Shown here piece by piece: positions 11,160-22,024 of a stretch of DNA of 64,000 bases. Location of the stretch: the NCBI RefSeq assembly GCF_028640845.1, contig NC_080543.1, positions 1,310,667 through 1,374,666 of the forward strand. Direction: 5' to 3'. Under the pieces are notes generated by a model. The model worked only from the letters and a program-made list of their open reading frames with translations. It was not told the DNA's origin and searched no databases. Source of the DNA: Ahaetulla prasina. Lineage: Eukaryota > Chordata > Lepidosauria > Squamata > Colubridae. The first letter of the stretch is position 1, and each line of letters begins with the position of its first letter. Both the position numbers and the translations under genes were made by a program.

Positions 11160-12768
11160 CTTCAAGGTCATTGTGTGGCTTCTTGGGATCATTCTGAGCC
11201 TGGGGGGGGGGGCTCTCACACCTCCCCTGGTCCCATCCCCTGCTGCCGGTTGTCCTCTTTCCTTCCAAAAATGGAGGTTTGGTTGGCTCCAGTCAATGCT
11301 GAGAGACGCTCGTCCGTCTGCAGAGGGTCCACATGGGGAGCCCGGAAGAGGCCCTGGTGCTGCCTGGAGAAGAGACGACTGCAGGGAACCATAGTGGCCA
11401 GCTGGACTAGGGACAAAGTCTTGGAGTCCACAGGATGAGGCACCTGAAAGGAAGGAACTGCAGAGTTAGGGCTTCCCGATCAGGGCCTTATTCTGCTTTG
11501 CTTGGGCCCTTTCTGGCTCCTGGTGCTGAAAGGCAGACCTGGAGACCCCAGAACAGGTTCAGCGAAGCTCTTATCAAGCAGCTAGAAACGGTCTCTACGG
11601 AGACTGAGCAGATGAGGAGGGTATGTTCTCTGGTGGCCTGAAGGCGATTTTGCTGCTGATGCACTTGGGGCGAATCCCCAGGAGACAGGCAGGGAGTTCT
11701 GTTTAGGCCTGGAAGCTGGCTGGGTGTCTCCTCCCAACCACCTCACAGAATTGTGGGAAGAAGAAAAAGAAATATTAAATATTTACTGTCTTAATCTATA
11801 AAAATAATAAAACTGGGCTATAAATTAAAATTTTAAAAGATGAATGTTACAAAGCACACGTGATGAGCACAAAAGTACTGAGGCGTATGCAGTTGCATCG
11901 GAGGACACGAGTGCAGCTGCGTACTCACAACCTTTGCATGGGAAGAGTCCCTGCATGTGTTTCACACGTATGGTGCCTTCATTGTCCCGAGTTGCTTTTA
12001 GTGAGGAGGGCAACCAAATACCATTTAATCATAAAGTGGTCATCCAGACCAATTGTGGTGCACAACAACCTTTGACATTGGATTCCACTTCTCGGGCTCA
12101 GCAAGAGAACGATTGGTGTTCTGGGTCTGAGGCCACCTGATAGTTCAAAAAATACAAAAAATAAAAATAAATAAATAAGCGAGCAGATTTCCTGGGGAAC
12201 TGAGTTTTCTTTTTCCTTTTGGCCCAGCCCAAGATTGACCCCTCTCTGATCCACAAGAAGTCTGGTGGCCACACATTTTCTCCCCAAGGTCACCCTGGTG
12301 AAACACACCAAGTCCTCTCCCCCAGCAGAGTTAGTCAGAGGGGCAGCTAGTGGGAGGGGGGGTTATTCCACCCATAGGAAGCAGCTGCCCTCTTGGAACC
12401 CCTCCTAGGGGGCCATTCAAGCATCCTCTAACTGGCCACAGGGGACTCTTCTTTCCTTGGAAAAAACCACCAGCGGACGTGAAGTTGAAAACAGCCACCT
12501 GGGAATTGAGGTGTGCTCAGTTTCTCCACCATTTGGGGCAGAGGGAGCTTGTCCTCTTGCCAATTTCTGCCTGAAGATGAGAAAAGTGGGTCCTTGGAGT
12601 CCCCATGAAAGCTGGATAAATCATCTTTTTCCTTGCACGGTTGAGTCCTTTCTCCTCACCTGAAGAAGCTCCTCAACTCCATTCAAGAGCTGCTTCCATC
12701 TCCCTCTGCTGGTGAGTCCCTTCTAGCCAGCCTATTGCCCACTTTGGGCACCGGCCTAAGGACGGATT
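11160..12768. other. Intergenic DNA, no gene seen
   Basis: Mixed sequence with an AT-rich stretch at 11760-11850 and an (AAAT)-rich stretch near 12145-12180. Frames are short and unlike known proteins. Confidence 0.4.
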
Positions 12769-12776
12769 CTGTAAAC

Positions 12777-12873
12777 CAGGGGGGTCCAACCTTAGCAACT
12801 TTAAGACTTGTGGACTTCCAGACTCCCAGAAATCTCCAACCAGCATAGCCTTTGTCAAGTTTGGAGATCCCTG
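12777..12873. mobile_element. hAT-type MITE, 97 bp, with 8-bp target duplication
   Basis: Terminal inverted repeats are CAGGGGGGTCCAA at the left and TTGGAGATCCCTG-like at the right. It is flanked on both sides by CTGTAAAC (12769-12776 and 12874-12881), a perfect 8-bp duplication, the hAT hallmark. Related copy at 45085-45205. Confidence 0.85.
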
Positions 12874-12881
12874 CTGTAAAC

Positions 12882-13299
12882 CGAAGGCTGTTTTTCTTTG
12901 GGACTGCCAAATGCACAAAGGAGATGGTAACATGGAAATATTGGTTTATTGGAGATAGCAATAAAAGAATGTTTTGCAAGAATTGGGGCAACCAACCATG
13001 GTTGGAATTTGGGACATGACATTTCTTCGAGGTATCATTTCCCACCTGGAATCTAGATGAGTGAGAATCTTACTGAGTGAGATAATCCATGTCTGATGCG
13101 GGAAAATGCCTGTGTTTTTATGGCCTCACCAAGTCTAGTCATGTAAATAATCTTAATTATTAAATAATAAAGTTATCATTATGCAAAATTAATTATATGC
13201 TAATTATGCTATACTTAACAGCATAATTTAGCCAAAATAGACTACTGTATTGATAATGGCAAAAAGTTGCTTTTCAAAAAAAAAAGGAAGGGCTGTTAA
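12882..13299. other. AT-rich intergenic DNA, nothing recognised
   Basis: AT-rich sequence without a recognisable gene or repeat. Confidence 0.4.
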
Positions 13300-14222
13300 G
13301 CATTATTTATTTATTAGTTTGTCAATTATGTATAAGATAATATCTACAGATTCATATAGCAGATACGAATATGAACATGGACGTGAACGAGGGAACTGAA
13401 TGCAAATAAATGGGGACAGTAGGACAGGGAGGGTAGGCATGCTGGTGCGCTTATGCATTCCCCCTTTTCGGACCTCTTAGGAATAGGGGGAGATCCACGG
13501 TAGACAGTTTAAGGTTGAAGCTGTGAGGGTTTGAGGATATAACAACAGAGTCAGGTAGAACATTCTAGGCGTTGACCACTGTTGCTGAAGTCGTATTTTC
13601 TGCTATCAAGTTTGCAGCAGTTTACCTTGAGTTTGTATCGATTGTTTGCCCGTGTACTATGCTTAGATCAGACCGCAGGCAGCACAGTTCCAGATTGTCC
13701 AAGCCCAAAATTTCAAGCTTGGTGGCATAAGGGATTCTATTGTGAATAGAGGAGAGGAGAGGAGGACTCTTCTCGTGAAATACCTCTGAACCCGCTCAAT
13801 CGTATTAATGTCCGATATACAGTGTGGATTCCAGGCAGACAAGCTATATTCGAGAATAGGTCTGGCAAAGGTTTTCTATGCCCTAATTAGTAATACAATG
13901 TTACTGGAGAAGAAGCTTCGCAAAATTAGGTTAACAATTCTTAATGCCTTTTTGGCAATGCTGTTACAGTGGGCTCTGGGGCTTAGATCGTTTGAGATCA
14001 GTACTCTTAGATCCTTGACAGAATGAGGGTCGTCTACGAGGTTGTTGCCACCCAACTTGTATTTGGTTTTCTGATTTTTATTGCCAATGTGTAAGACAGA
14101 ACATTTGTTAATTGAGATTTGGAGTTGCCAAAAGCACAACCATTCTGACACATGGTCAAGGTTGCTTTGTAGGGCAGCAGCATTGTCAGTGGTGTTAAGT
14201 AATTTTACGTCATCAGCCTAAC
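13300..14222 (-). mobile_element. L2/Rex-type LINE, 3' half
   Basis: The minus strand encodes WQLQISINKCSVLHIGNKN, HSVKDLRVLISNDLS and the thumb region, then the 3' end shared with 29245-29440 and the 3' end of 52760-54235 ('gtcctactgt', 'cgcttatgcattc'). It joins head-to-head with the plus-strand 5' part of the same kind of element at 14223-14640. Confidence 0.8.
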
Positions 14223-14640
14223 GGGGGGGAATGTTAAGGCCAACCTCTTCAATATGTTCTTCAGTTCAGTCTTTGTCGACAGCAATGGCTGCTGCCCCAT
14301 ATTTCCTAGTCGTACCATAACTAATTGTAACGATTTACTACATATTGATTTTACAGTAGATAACGTTGAAATGGCACTACGTAACCTAAAGCCACCTCTG
14401 TCTCTTGGCCCTGATCGATTATGTGCCTACTTCTTAAAAAAGCTTGTCACCGCCATAGCTGAGCCTCTATGCACAATCCATGAGGTATCTTTCAGAGCCA
14501 GCTCCTTGCCCGATCTATGATCATTATCCACGGTCATGCCTATCTTTAAAAAGGGAGACCCTAGACTAGTAGAAAATTACAGACCAATCTCATACCATCT
14601 TCACCTGTAAAGTCATGGAATCAATTATAAACCAATCCAT
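14223..14640 (+). mobile_element. L2/Rex-type LINE, inverted 5' part
   Basis: The plus strand encodes the RT fingers region: VEMALRNLKPPLSLGPDRL, then after a stop PIFKKGDPRLVENYRPISY. Its orientation is opposite to the 3' half at 13300-14222, as produced by 5' inversion (twin priming) during insertion. Confidence 0.75.
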
Positions 14641-14689
14641 TCAACCAAGACACAACCAAGAGCTTGGCTGTGTTTTCCTCCTGAACTCT

Positions 14690-15000
14690 CAGAATCACAG
14701 GGTTGGAAGGGACCTTGGAGGTCTTCTAGACCAACCCCCCTGCTCAAGCAGGAGACTCAATACCATTCCAGAGAAATGATTGTCCAGTCTCTTCTTGGAA
14801 ACCTGCAGTGATAGAGAACCCACAATTTTTGGAGGCAAGCTGTTCCATTGGTTAATTGTTTTCATTGTCAGGAAATTCCTCCTTAATTCTAGGTTGCTTC
14901 TCTCCTTGCTTAGTTTCCATCCGTTGCTTCTTGTCCTGCCTTCAGGTGCTTCAGAGGATATGTGGAGTCCTTTTTCTCTGTGGCAGTTCTAGGTCGGGTT
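14690..15000 (-). mobile_element. CR1 LINE fragment (3' end)
   Basis: Reverse CR1 tail 'ggaggtcttctagaccaacc', then the degraded ORF2 end ('tgcttcttgtcctgccttc'). Confidence 0.88.
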
Positions 15001-15107
15001 TTCCAAAGTCAGCTAGCAGGCAATTTCTCTGTATTTACAAACAAGAGTTTCCAGAGGGAAGAAAAGAATCCAATACACTGTATTGGGTTTCTTTCTGGTC
15101 CAAATTC

Positions 15108-15310
15108 TTGGAATAGAGTAGAGCTGGAAGAGTCTTGGAGGTCTTCTAGTCCAACCCCCTGCTCAGTCAGGAGACCCTACAATTTGAGGCAAGGGGCTGT
15201 TGTTCCACTGGCTAATTGTCCTCACTGTGAGGAAGTTTCTCCTTAGTTCCAGTTGCTTCTTTCCTAGATTAGTTTCCCTCCACTGTTTCTTGTCCTCTTT
15301 CTTCATTAAG
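15108..15310 (-). mobile_element. CR1 LINE fragment (3' end)
   Basis: Same signature as the preceding copy ('cttctagtccaaccccctgc'), with further small deletions. Confidence 0.82.
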
Positions 15311-15559
15311 AGTGTTTCAATAATGTTTCTTCATTAGCTTCTTTGACGTACTTCTCAAAATATTGCCTCGTCACTCATCACAGCATCATATCTTAGAAAT
15401 TCTAGCAAGGTAATTTTTACTAATGAAGTGGCTGCTTCCCTCTGAGTTAAAGCTATGGCCCCTGCGGGTGTAACTACACCTCTCCACCTTCTTTCTCCCT
15501 CCTTCGGTAGAGTCCTCCACCAGAGGATTGGACCCTGGACTTGGGTGCAATGAGTCAAC
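15311..15559. other. Upstream flank of the first intact OR
   Basis: No gene. Sequence such as 'ctccctccttcggtagagtc' just upstream of the OR start could be 5' UTR, but no splice acceptor can be assigned with confidence. Confidence 0.35.
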
Positions 15560-16510
15560 ATGCTTCAGGAACCCCAACAGCCCAGCAACCAGAGCAACCT
15601 CCCTCCTGCTTCCTTCATCCTGGTCGGCATCCCTGGCCTGGAGGAATACCACAGCTGGATGGCGGTGGCCTTCTGCCTGATGTACCTCTTTGCGCTTCTG
15701 GGAAACCTCTCCCTGCTCTTCCTCATCCGAATGGAGCACAGCCTCCACGAGCCCATGTACCTCTTCTTGGCCATGCTGGCAGTGGCCGACTTGACCTTGT
15801 CGTCCTCCACTGTGCCCAAAACCTTGAGCGTCCTCTGGTCCTACTCCAAGGAAATCTCCTTTGATGGCTGCCTTGCCCAGATGTTCTTCACCCACATCAG
15901 CTTCATTGCAGAGTCCACCATCCTGCTGGCCATGGCTTTTGATCGCTACGTTGCCATCTGCTGGCCACTGCAATACACCTCCATCCTGTCTCCCTCCATG
16001 GTGGCCAAGACCGGCTTGGTGGCTCTGGTCAGGAGTTTCTGTGTGATGTTCCCGACCATCTTCCTCCTCAAGAGGCTGCCTTACTGTGGGAAAAGGGTGA
16101 TGCCCCACTCCTACTGCGAGCACATGGGCATTGCCCGCATGGCCTGTGCCAATATCGCTGTCAACATTTGGTACGGCTTTGTGACAACCCTTCTGTCTCC
16201 CGGCTTAGACGTTTTCCTCATTGCTGCTTCTTACCTCCTGATCCTCAGAGCTGTCTTCAGGTTTCCTTCCAAAGACACCCGCCTGAAGGCCCTGGGGACC
16301 TGCGGCTCTCACGTCTGCGTCATCCTGATGTTTTACACCCCAGCCTTCTTCTCCTTCTTTGCCCACCGGTTCGGCCATGGCATCCCCCAGGCTGTCCTCA
16401 TCCTCCTGGCCAATCTCTACCAACTGCTGCCACCAATGCTCAACCCCGTGGTCTATGCCGTAAAAACCCAGCTGATCTGGAAGAGGCTCAGCAGGGCCTT
16501 CGGCAAGTGA
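15560..16510 (+). CDS. Class I olfactory receptor, family 52-like, intact
   Basis: Odorant receptor, a seven-helix G-protein-coupled receptor of olfactory neurons. A single coding exon gives 316 residues, normal for the family. An N-glycosylation site (NQS) sits near residue 10, then FILVGIPGLEEYHSW, a class I start. TM2 has [17 protein letters not shown]. The end of TM3 has MAFDRYVAIC. Extracellular loop 2 has the expected cysteines in LPYCGKRVMPHSYCEHM. Intracellular loop 3/TM6 has KALGTCGSHVCVIL and TM7 has [14 protein letters not shown]. The HSYCEHMGIA stretch and LLKRLPYC are typical of family 52. The first ATG of the frame fits the usual start distance. No disabling change is visible. 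Orthology to a named human gene cannot be set by eye. Confidence 0.95.
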   Translation: MLQEPQQPSNQSNLPPASFILVGIPGLEEYHSWMAVAFCLMYLFALLGNLSLLFLIRMEHSLHEPMYLFLAMLAVADLTLSSSTVPKTLSVLWSYSKEISFDGCLAQMFFTHISFIAESTILLAMAFDRYVAICWPLQYTSILSPSMVAKTGLVALVRSFCVMFPTIFLLKRLPYCGKRVMPHSYCEHMGIARMACANIAVNIWYGFVTTLLSPGLDVFLIAASYLLILRAVFRFPSKDTRLKALGTCGSHVCVILMFYTPAFFSFFAHRFGHGIPQAVLILLANLYQLLPPMLNPVVYAVKTQLIWKRLSRAFGK

Positions 16511-18244
16511 GGCAGGGGTCCCCACTGCACCCACAAACGAGGTGGGGGCGGAGGAGCCAACTTCACCAACCCTCATTTCTGTTGCTTGGATGGAGTTTTG
16601 CACCGTGAGAAAACGGTTGGACTCCACTCCATCCTATCAAAAGCATTTTTATTGTCCTCCTCCTCCTTTCTTTTGGTCTGAGTTAAGGTTGATAAAGAGC
16701 GTGCTACTTTTCTGCCAAACAGGTGACATTTTTTGTTTCCTATTAAAATGATGAGGTTTTTTTCCTTTACTTTCTTTTCAATATTCTGAGTACCACATTC
16801 CAAAATGTTTTCAATTTTCACTTTGAAAATTAAGCTTTGGAGGTATTCTATATGGCCTCTATAAATGCTCTTCTGAGGACCAATGGAGTTACCTGGTTTA
16901 CCAGGTAAACCAGACAGGAGACGCAACTAGATGAGCTAATTCTACTTTATGGCATAGTGACACTATGCAAGGTGTGTTGTACCTTCAGAAAGGTACAGAT
17001 TTCCCATCTCCATTTTAACCATTCGATCAATTAGGGAAGATTCTTCCTCCAATATTAAGCCACTGGGGCCTCCTTTCTCTCTGGTTTGATTATATTCTAG
17101 GCAGCCTCTCTTCCCATCCCTCAAGGTCATCCCTTCCATTCCCATCCCTTCTCCCTCTATCTCCCCCCCCCCTTTCTCTTTCTCTCCTGGTGGAGGTGCT
17201 AAAAAAAGCTAAGACTCAGAATGAAATAAGACTTGCAACAAACGTGAAAATAATAATAAAAGAACTTTCTTTCAACATGTAAAAAAGAAGAATAAGTGAA
17301 GGAAACAATTGGTCCACTAATGGGAGAAAATGGCAAGAAGGTGACAAACAGCAGGGAGAAAGCAGAACTGCTTCAGTCATAATTTGCATTTGTCGTTGCA
17401 CAAAATGAAAAAAAATTACTCAACTTGTCAAAAGTGGTACTGTAAAAGATTAACTGTTTTTAATGTCAGCTTCATTTCATGCCTTCCATAAACTTTAGTC
17501 TTACAAATTTTAATTTGGCCTCTAATCTCCCTGGATTTTGCAAAATCCTGATGACTGAGCTGCTTCAGCCCTTCACTGGATGATGGCTTTCCCTCTTATT
17601 ATTTATTGCTATGTTATCATGCTGCGTTTTGTGCAATTGATGTGTTCTGCTCCATTGTACCCCACTAAAAGTCAAGTACGATTGGGGTGGTTTATAGGTA
17701 TTGTAAATAAAGAATAGTACTAAATAGGAACTGTTCTTCTTTAGTCCCATAAAAGATGCCTGATTATAATAACAGCTACTCTGCATGAACCCTTGTAACT
17801 GAAACTCGGCGTAGGAACCAAGAGAAGGCAAATCTGATGTGTCCCCAACCCACCCACCCATTCCATAGAAAGCCCTTCCCCCATCCCAGATCCCTGGCCT
17901 TGCCTGGTTGCAAGCTCTGAGCTTGGAGTTGTGGTCCTGCAGTGGGAGAAATCAGACCAAGAAAGGTGGGTGGCCACTTTGACCGAACAAGCTTTGTCTC
18001 CTGTCCTGCACCAGAGCTTCTGATTCTGTGGATCAGGGAGATTTTTAGCTTAGGGGAAAAAAGTGAGTAAAACAGCAAGGAGTTCCAGAGAGACAGCAAT
18101 GTATGTGAACTCTATTTGATAATTTTAAAACGTATGTTATAAGTATTGGCTAGGAGCTTTATGACTGAATTTTAACTGAAGCACACAGCATAAGTATCCG
18201 CTGGGGTTGGACTGTGACAAGCTAACTTTACTGCAGAAGAGCTG
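16511..18244. other. Intergenic DNA downstream of the OR, no gene seen
   Basis: Mostly AT-rich, with a C-rich run near 17160-17185. No coding exon or clear repeat was recognised over about 1.7 kb. Confidence 0.4.
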
Positions 18245-18475
18245 TATGCCGACTCATTATTATTAATTATTTTGTATCTCACCTTTTACAAATAATTTAA
18301 GACAGCAAACGTATCTAACACACTTTCCTTCTCCCAATTTCCCCCCAATAATAACAATCCTGTGAGGTGGGTTGGACTGAAAGTGATTGGCCCGAAGTCA
18401 TGGCTAAGGTGGAACTTAAACTCAGAGCCTTCTATTTTGTAGCCTGGTGCCTTAACCACTAGACTGAACTGGGTC
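18245..18475 (-). mobile_element. tRNA-derived SINE
   Basis: In reverse orientation it has 'ccttaaccactagac' (A-box side of the tRNA-like head), 'gaacttaaactcagagcc' (B-box-like) and the body 'cctgtgaggtgggttggact', ending in an ATTATT-rich tail at 18245-18265. Degraded copy. Confidence 0.7.
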
Positions 18476-18624
18476 TTAGATCAGGATTTATAACTTTGAC
18501 CATGTCAGGACAGAGGGATCAGGTCCTGAAAGTGAAGTGTCTTTTCATGGACCCACCCCTGAGTAAGAGACATGCAGGGCTCACTGAGAGACCAGAAGGC
18601 CCAAACAGGCAGAAGAGTGCATGC

Positions 18625-18626
<2 letters not shown>

Positions 18627-18708
<82 letters not shown>

Positions 18709-18716
18709 CTCTCTCT
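18627..18716. repeat. (CTTT)n microsatellite
   Basis: About 21 near-perfect CTTT units followed by a short CT run. Confidence 0.97.
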
Positions 18717-19344
18717 CTCTTCTTTTCTTTCCTTTCTTTCTTTGTTATTCATTTATTTAATCAAATTTATTGGCTGCCCATCTTATCAAAGGGTAGCTCT
18801 TATACCTCCTTGTATTTCGTGCTTCATTTCCATCCAAAAAGCAGCAGAGGACCTGGGAAGGCCTCCTGAACAATTCAGAGAATAAAGCTCTCTTTTATAA
18901 ACAACAAGATAACAATGCAAAGCATGTAAGCAATTTTTTAATTTGAGGTTTAGAATCCTTCCTCAACACTGAAGGAGCCGGGAATCTGATTCATGGCTAG
19001 GAGGACCAGTTACAGACCCTCTGAAAATTATTCTTTTCACAGCAGAAGGAACAGGGACCACCCTTTCTCCATTCCTCTGAAATGTCAGGCCAGGGTTGCA
19101 TGGACAAACCTATTTGGATTTCCAATGTTTGCTCTTTCTACTGCAGATCAGAGCCTTCCTTAAATAGCACCCTGTTCTCTTTCTGACACAATAAAGGAGT
19201 TTCTGATGCAGCCAATACCCCTTACACCTTAAATTTAAATATACAAATCAAATAAATAAATAAATAAATAAAATTTAGAATTACAACGTTGCTCTGAATC
19301 ATAGCAATGCTCAAAGAAAGTCTATGTAAGACCATAGATCACAA
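18717..19344. other. Intergenic DNA, no gene seen
   Basis: Contains a short (AAAT)n run near 19248-19272. Nothing else recognised. Confidence 0.4.
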
Positions 19345-19635
19345 AGTTTGCAGTCCAGACTCCCACCAAGTTCTCTCTCCCTCTGAAACTTCTTCAGGAT
19401 CCAAATGCGGATTTGTTTGGTCTTCACACTGTACACAATGGGGCTGGTCACAGGGGGCACTAATAAAAAAGCATTGGCAATGAGGATGAAGGTGATGGGG
19501 GGGCGTCTGCCTGCCTCCCAAACCGATGGATCATGCTGAGCCCAAGCATGGGGACGTAGAAGCTGCAGACCGCACAGAGGTGGGAGATGCAGGTGCTGAG
19601 CGCCCGAAAGCCTTCCTCCTTGGAGGCAACACCAC
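19345..19635 (-). pseudogene. Class I OR pseudogene, 3' fragment (family 51-like)
   Basis: The minus strand encodes the IC3-TM6 region VASKEEGFRALSTCISHLC, then [19 protein letters not shown] frameshift follows in a G run (19497-19503). The other frame continues with the TM7 region ([19 protein letters not shown]) and KTKQIRIWILKKF. All upstream helices are missing. STCISHLCAV and MIHRFG are family 51 features. It is very similar to the neighbouring pseudogene at 20117-20755 and shares the same frameshift position, so the two probably come from one duplication of an already broken gene. Confidence 0.88.
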
Positions 19636-20116
19636 AGGACAACTCACTGTGGGACAAGAGTTATTCTAATATTGAAGAAATCGTGGAATAGAATCATTAA
19701 AGCAGGGATGCCAAAGGAGAGACAAAATGAGATAGGAATGACAAAAATTAAATAATTAAATAGAATTTTTGAATTGTCCTGCTGCAATTTGACCTGTGGC
19801 AAGTTGTCCCATTGCATCCAGATTCTGCTTAAATGGAACTTAAGCGCCATCCCTTTCAACCTCAGAAGAAGCAGAAAAGGATTCTGTCTAAAAAATTGAA
19901 TTGGGGTGGGACAACTTCAGAGCCAGACTTCATCCATGATCTGAAACGAAAGGTTTTTTAAAAAAAAACAAAAAACAACTTTCCTCCTCTTGCAAGTCTG
20001 AGCCTTTCCTGAAGCCGCTTGTCCTCCTTCTGATGGATCTTCTGTGGCTCCACTACAAACTCTGGAATCCCGTTTCTTACTGAATTCCACGCATGTCTCC
20101 AGGGAGAGGAGAAGAA
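19636..20116. other. DNA between two related OR pseudogenes
   Basis: AT-rich and no gene seen. An A-rich tract lies at 19950-19975. Confidence 0.35.
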
Positions 20117-20755
20117 CTACAAGCTAGAAATGGCCATTAGTTGTGATGACCTTGAAGTTCTCACTGTTCTCTCTCCCTCTTCAGGATCCGAATACGGATT
20201 TGTTTGGTCTTCACACTGTACACAATGGGGTTGCTCACAGGGGGCACTAACAAAAAAGCATTGGCAATGAGGGTGAAGGCGATGGGGGGGCACCTGCCTG
20301 CCTCCCAAACCGATGGATCATGCTGAGCCCAACCATGGGGACGTAGAAGCTACAGACTGCACAGAGGTGAGAGACGCAGGTGCTGAGCTCCCAGAAGCCT
20401 TCCTCCTTGGAGGCAACTCCCAGGAAGGTCTTGAGGATCAAGAAGTAGGAGAGGACCAGCAGGACTGAATCCACCCCTGTGGATGAGAGCATAAGTATCA
20501 GACCATAGACGCTGCTGTTCCTTCTATCTGAATGAACTAACTTCAGGAGATCCGGGTGCAAACACATGGAGTAGGAAAGCACATTTATGCTTCCAATTTC
20601 CTGAAGACTCATAAGGATGGGACCTGGCAGGACAAGGCAAACGGATCGGATGGCGCCTCCCTCCCCAATCTTAATCACCGTCCCATTGGTCAAAACACTT
20701 GTGTATCTCAGAGGGTTCTGGATGGCCACCAAGCCATCGAAAGCTCATGCCTCCC
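20117..20755 (-). pseudogene. Class I OR pseudogene (family 51-like), 5'-truncated
   Basis: The minus strand starts just before the IC2 motif (FDGLVAIQNPLRYTSVL, the MAYDRxVAIC region with changes). It continues through TM4, loop 2 and TM5 (GLILMLSSTGVDSVLLVLS, YFLILKTFLG), then VASKEEGFWELSTCVSHLC. A frameshift in a G run (20285-20291) moves the TM7 part ([19 protein letters not shown]) to another frame. The first three helices are absent, and sequence upstream of about 20755 is unrelated. Loop 2 cysteines are poorly kept. Non-functional. Confidence 0.9.
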
Positions 20756-21774
20756 GTCCCCCTTTGGAGGAAGGGCCCCTGGCTGTCCGAGAGGGCTCCC
20801 CCACCCCTTTCGACGAACCCTTCAGGCTCTTTTCTTTGGCTGCTTTCACAGGCATCTTACGTTCTGTGAACCAAGTCGCTTCAAGGGGCAGAAAGCCTGA
20901 TAACTCCTGGGAGGAACTCTGGCTCTTCTGTGATGGGGAAGCAGCCAAGAAGGAGGTCAGCCAGAGAAGCCCCCGGTGGGGTCAATGGGCCCACGGCAAT
21001 TGAGACGCTGCCAGGGAGAGAGTCAGGGCCAAGCAGCTGCGTCCTCCTTCTGGTCTTGCCAGTCGAGCGGCCCAAGAGGCTTCCGTCGGGCGGATGCAGG
21101 AACCGCCCGCTCCCCCCCCCCACACCTGGCAGAGCCCCCGGGACATCCCTATGCCAGAAGGATCATCCCCACCTGCCTCCTGGGCTCTGCACTGGAATGA
21201 TTTATCTTCTGCTTTTTGAAGCAACCTAGAGGGAGGAAGCAAAGGAGGGAGACCATCAATCCTTGAGAGAGACTTCGGTGCCAGCAGGGAGTGCCAGTGT
21301 CTCCCTGAAGATTGAGGCCTTTGGCCAAATGCTCTGGGTGATCCTGAAGCTGCAGGTTCCCCTGGCAAGGACAGCATGATGGGCAGCTCAGTTGCCCTGA
21401 GAGATCTTTGAGCTGGACTGGGAGACTTGTGGCCAACACTCCACGGCAAAAAACAGAGAAATCTCTGAAGCCATCTCCCTTGCTTGCCCAGAAGTCCTTC
21501 TCCTTTCCAAAGACATCCATGCCAACTCCACCAATGGATAGGTGAAAAGACAAGGTCTCCTCCAAACCCTTCTGTGCAGAGCCCTGGGAGACAGGAAGCT
21601 GTGACACGCAGAAGATCATACATTGCTAGAGAAACACAGATTAAACCAGGTAAGGAATGGTCAAATGAATTCAGGGGTCCTGGGTCAGGGGGGCTTCCCC
21701 CCCCCACAAACTGTTCAAGAACTGGCAGGGCCATTGACTGAAATCTTTAAGAAACCCCCCAGTACTGAGCAAAG
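20756..21774. other. Moderately GC-rich intergenic DNA, no gene seen
   Basis: Long overlapping frames occur on both strands, but they lack recognisable motifs and consistent splice sites. I treat them as chance. Confidence 0.4.
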
Positions 21775-22015
21775 AAAATCAAAACAGTGCAGTTAACAAA
21801 GCCAGCACGATTTGTTTTAAAAAAGGTCGTGCAAGTCCATTTTCACTGCTTTTTTTTGACAGGGTGATTAAATTAGTGGACCAAGGGAATGCTGTGGATG
21901 AGATGTACTTGGACTTCATAAGGCATGTGACCAAGTAGACCACGGCCTCCTTCTTGATGAACCAGAACATGGTGGACAGATGGTCTCATTGGCAGATGGA
22001 ATCGCAGTTGGCTGA
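21775..22015 (+). mobile_element. CR1 LINE fragment (RT region)
   Basis: Plus-strand relic of the CR1 RT palm: 'cttggacttcataaggcatg' corresponds to the LDFSKAFD region and 'cagatggaatcgcagttggc' to the following part. Orientation is opposite to the adjacent CR1 at 22025. Confidence 0.6.
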
Positions 22016-22024
22016 ACAACCCTA

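Noticed and set aside
18496..18885. 129-codon frame
   Set aside because: It is the translation of the CTTT microsatellite (FLSF repeats).
20617..21734. Frames of 128-250 codons between the OR pseudogene and CR1
   Set aside because: Low-complexity, no family resemblance, no start or splice support. Kept only as anonymous DNA.
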